Assembly: GCF_002954615.1 (NCBI RefSeq)
Contig: NZ_MSCJ01000001.1
Span: 1,116,001-1,180,000, forward strand
Direction of reading: 5' to 3'
Source: Photobacterium angustum
Lineage (GTDB): Bacteria; Pseudomonadota; Gammaproteobacteria; Enterobacterales; Vibrionaceae
Length of the DNA: 64,000 nt
A program made the position numbers and the translations under genes. Positions 63,034 through 64,000 of this stretch are shown piece by piece (the stretch's first letter is position 1; each line of letters begins with the position of its first letter). The notes below the pieces were generated by a model. That model worked only from the letters and a program-made list of their open reading frames with translations. It was not told the DNA's origin and ran no database searches.

Positions 63034-64000
63034 ATGCTGTGCGATACCATCATTAAAAAAGCAGTCATTGTTGACGGTACTGGCGCGGCATCGTTTATTG
63101 CCGATGTCGCCATTTGTCAGGAACGTATTCAAGCGATTGGTCAATTAGATGGTTATGGCGCTAAGCAGGTTATTCACGCTGAAGGACGAGTGTTGTCACC
63201 GGGTTTTATTGATGTTCACACCCACGATGATACCAATGTGATCCGTGCGCCTGAATGTCTTTCTAAAATTAGCCAAGGTGTCACAACCGTGATAGTGGGT
63301 AATTGTGGCATTAGTGCGAGCCCGACTATTCTTAAAGGCGAGCCACCAGAGCCGATGAACTTATTGGGTAAAAAAGACGATTTTCAATATTCAAGTTTTG
63401 GCGATTATGTAAAAGCGGTACAAGCAGCGGAGCCTGCGGTGAATGTAGCTGCGTTGGTGGGGCATACCACATTACGCAATAACGTGATGGATAATTTGCA
63501 ACGTACTGCCACAGATGAAGAAATTGAATCTATGCGCCACAGCTTAGCTACAGCGATGAAACAAGGTGCTTTGGGGTTAAGTTCAGGATTAGCTTATCAA
63601 AGCGCAAAAGCTGCAACAGCAGATGAAGTCATGAGATTGGCAACTGTGCTAAGTCAATATGGTGGTATTTATACAACCCATATGCGTACAGAGTTTGAAG
63701 CAATCATCAGTGCGATGGAAGAAGCCTTTGAAACAGGAAAACATGCGCAAGTACCTGTGGTTATATCTCACTTAAAATGTGCAGGAGCTGGTAACTGGGG
63801 GCGTACGGTAGAAGTGTTATCCTTGATGGATAAAGTCTCTGAATATCAAGATATTGCTTGTGATTGTTATCCATATTCAGCCAGTTCATCAACGCTAGAT
63901 TTAAATCAAGTTACAGATGATTTTGATATTTTAATTACTTGGTCTGAATCCAAACCAGAACTAGCAGGTAAAACCCTAAAGGTGATAGCTGAAGAGCTGA
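63034..64000 (+). CDS. D-aminoacylase/N-acyl-D-amino-acid deacylase (partial, runs off right edge)
   Basis: 322 residues visible of a protein that is usually near 480. An amidohydrolase that removes the acyl group from N-acyl-D-amino acids. Metal ligands begin with HTH (IDVHTHDDTNV), followed by NCGISASPT, LVGHTTLRNNVMD and TTHMRTE (His), VVISHLKCAG (His). It would feed D-amino acids to the divergent aldolase-like enzyme. Confidence 0.9.
   Translation, partial: MLCDTIIKKAVIVDGTGAASFIADVAICQERIQAIGQLDGYGAKQVIHAEGRVLSPGFIDVHTHDDTNVIRAPECLSKISQGVTTVIVGNCGISASPTILKGEPPEPMNLLGKKDDFQYSSFGDYVKAVQAAEPAVNVAALVGHTTLRNNVMDNLQRTATDEEIESMRHSLATAMKQGALGLSSGLAYQSAKAATADEVMRLATVLSQYGGIYTTHMRTEFEAIISAMEEAFETGKHAQVPVVISHLKCAGAGNWGRTVEVLSLMDKVSEYQDIACDCYPYSASSSTLDLNQVTDDFDILITWSESKPELAGKTLKVIAEEL

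Noticed and set aside
1..64000. tRNA or rRNA genes, CRISPR arrays, complete insertion sequences
   Set aside because: I looked for clover-leaf-type GC-rich stretches, regular spacer arrays and intact transposase genes with inverted ends and saw none.

Overview
The window reads as AT-rich gammaproteobacterial DNA from the Vibrionaceae, most likely a Photobacterium or close relative. The grounds are the gene set (a DUF2913-like protein, a DUF3334-like protein, an HMG-CoA reductase, a SulA-type inhibitor with a LexA box, RhlE, NagK, a surface chitinase, a carbenicillinase-type class A beta-lactamase) and the density of transporters and AraC regulators. That density would suit a secondary chromosome or a variable part of the main one. 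I see no rRNA, tRNA or CRISPR array. Genus and replicon are inference.

Layout. 1-2000: a chitinase running off the left edge and a DUF2913-like gene. 2050-5680: a tandem duplication of a Bcr/CflA-like MFS exporter with one surviving divergent AraC regulator. 5970-9250: a PcfJ-like gene, an AraC regulator and a third Bcr/CflA-like exporter, behind a candidate Fur box. 9300-11380: an MFS transporter translationally coupled to a LytM/M23 peptidase, also behind a Fur-like site. 11400-17050: an accessory island with two GNAT acetyltransferases (one in a cassette-like setting, one cut by an in-frame stop), a three-gene operon headed by a membrane-anchored J-domain protein, a short tyrosine recombinase and a membrane protein, with direct repeats and hairpins between them. 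17250-25470: an MdtD-like exporter, small membrane proteins and lipoproteins, a CynX-like transporter, two paralogous AraC regulators, and at least one clear pseudogene (class II glutamine amidotransferase).

25470-36100: BCCT transporter, SDR/DUF2867 protein, MATE pump, the ribosomal-protein hydroxylase RoxA, and an Att-type ABC system (ATPase, two-FtsX-domain permease, AttH-like lipoprotein). 36200-41850: GFA protein, HMG-CoA reductase, ion channel and two overlapping P-loop GTPases. 41900-49470: acyltransferase, DUF3334-like protein, glutaredoxin, response regulator with CheC-like domain, diguanylate cyclase and chemoreceptor. 49560-56950: TapT, NagK, a small gene broken at a ten-A run, RhlE, a second GGDEF protein, an APC antiporter and LexA-controlled SulA. 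57000-64000: a gene-poor stretch, a TauE-like permease, beta-lactamase, a lone type IV pilin-like gene and a D-amino-acid cluster (RpiR regulator, D-threonine-aldolase-like enzyme, D-aminoacylase cut by the right edge).

Working together: several regulator/exporter pairs (AraC with MFS) probably each answer one chemical signal, and two of the exporter operons look iron-regulated. Chitin use is represented by the chitinase and NagK. Signalling is represented by two diguanylate cyclases, a chemoreceptor and CheC-like proteins.
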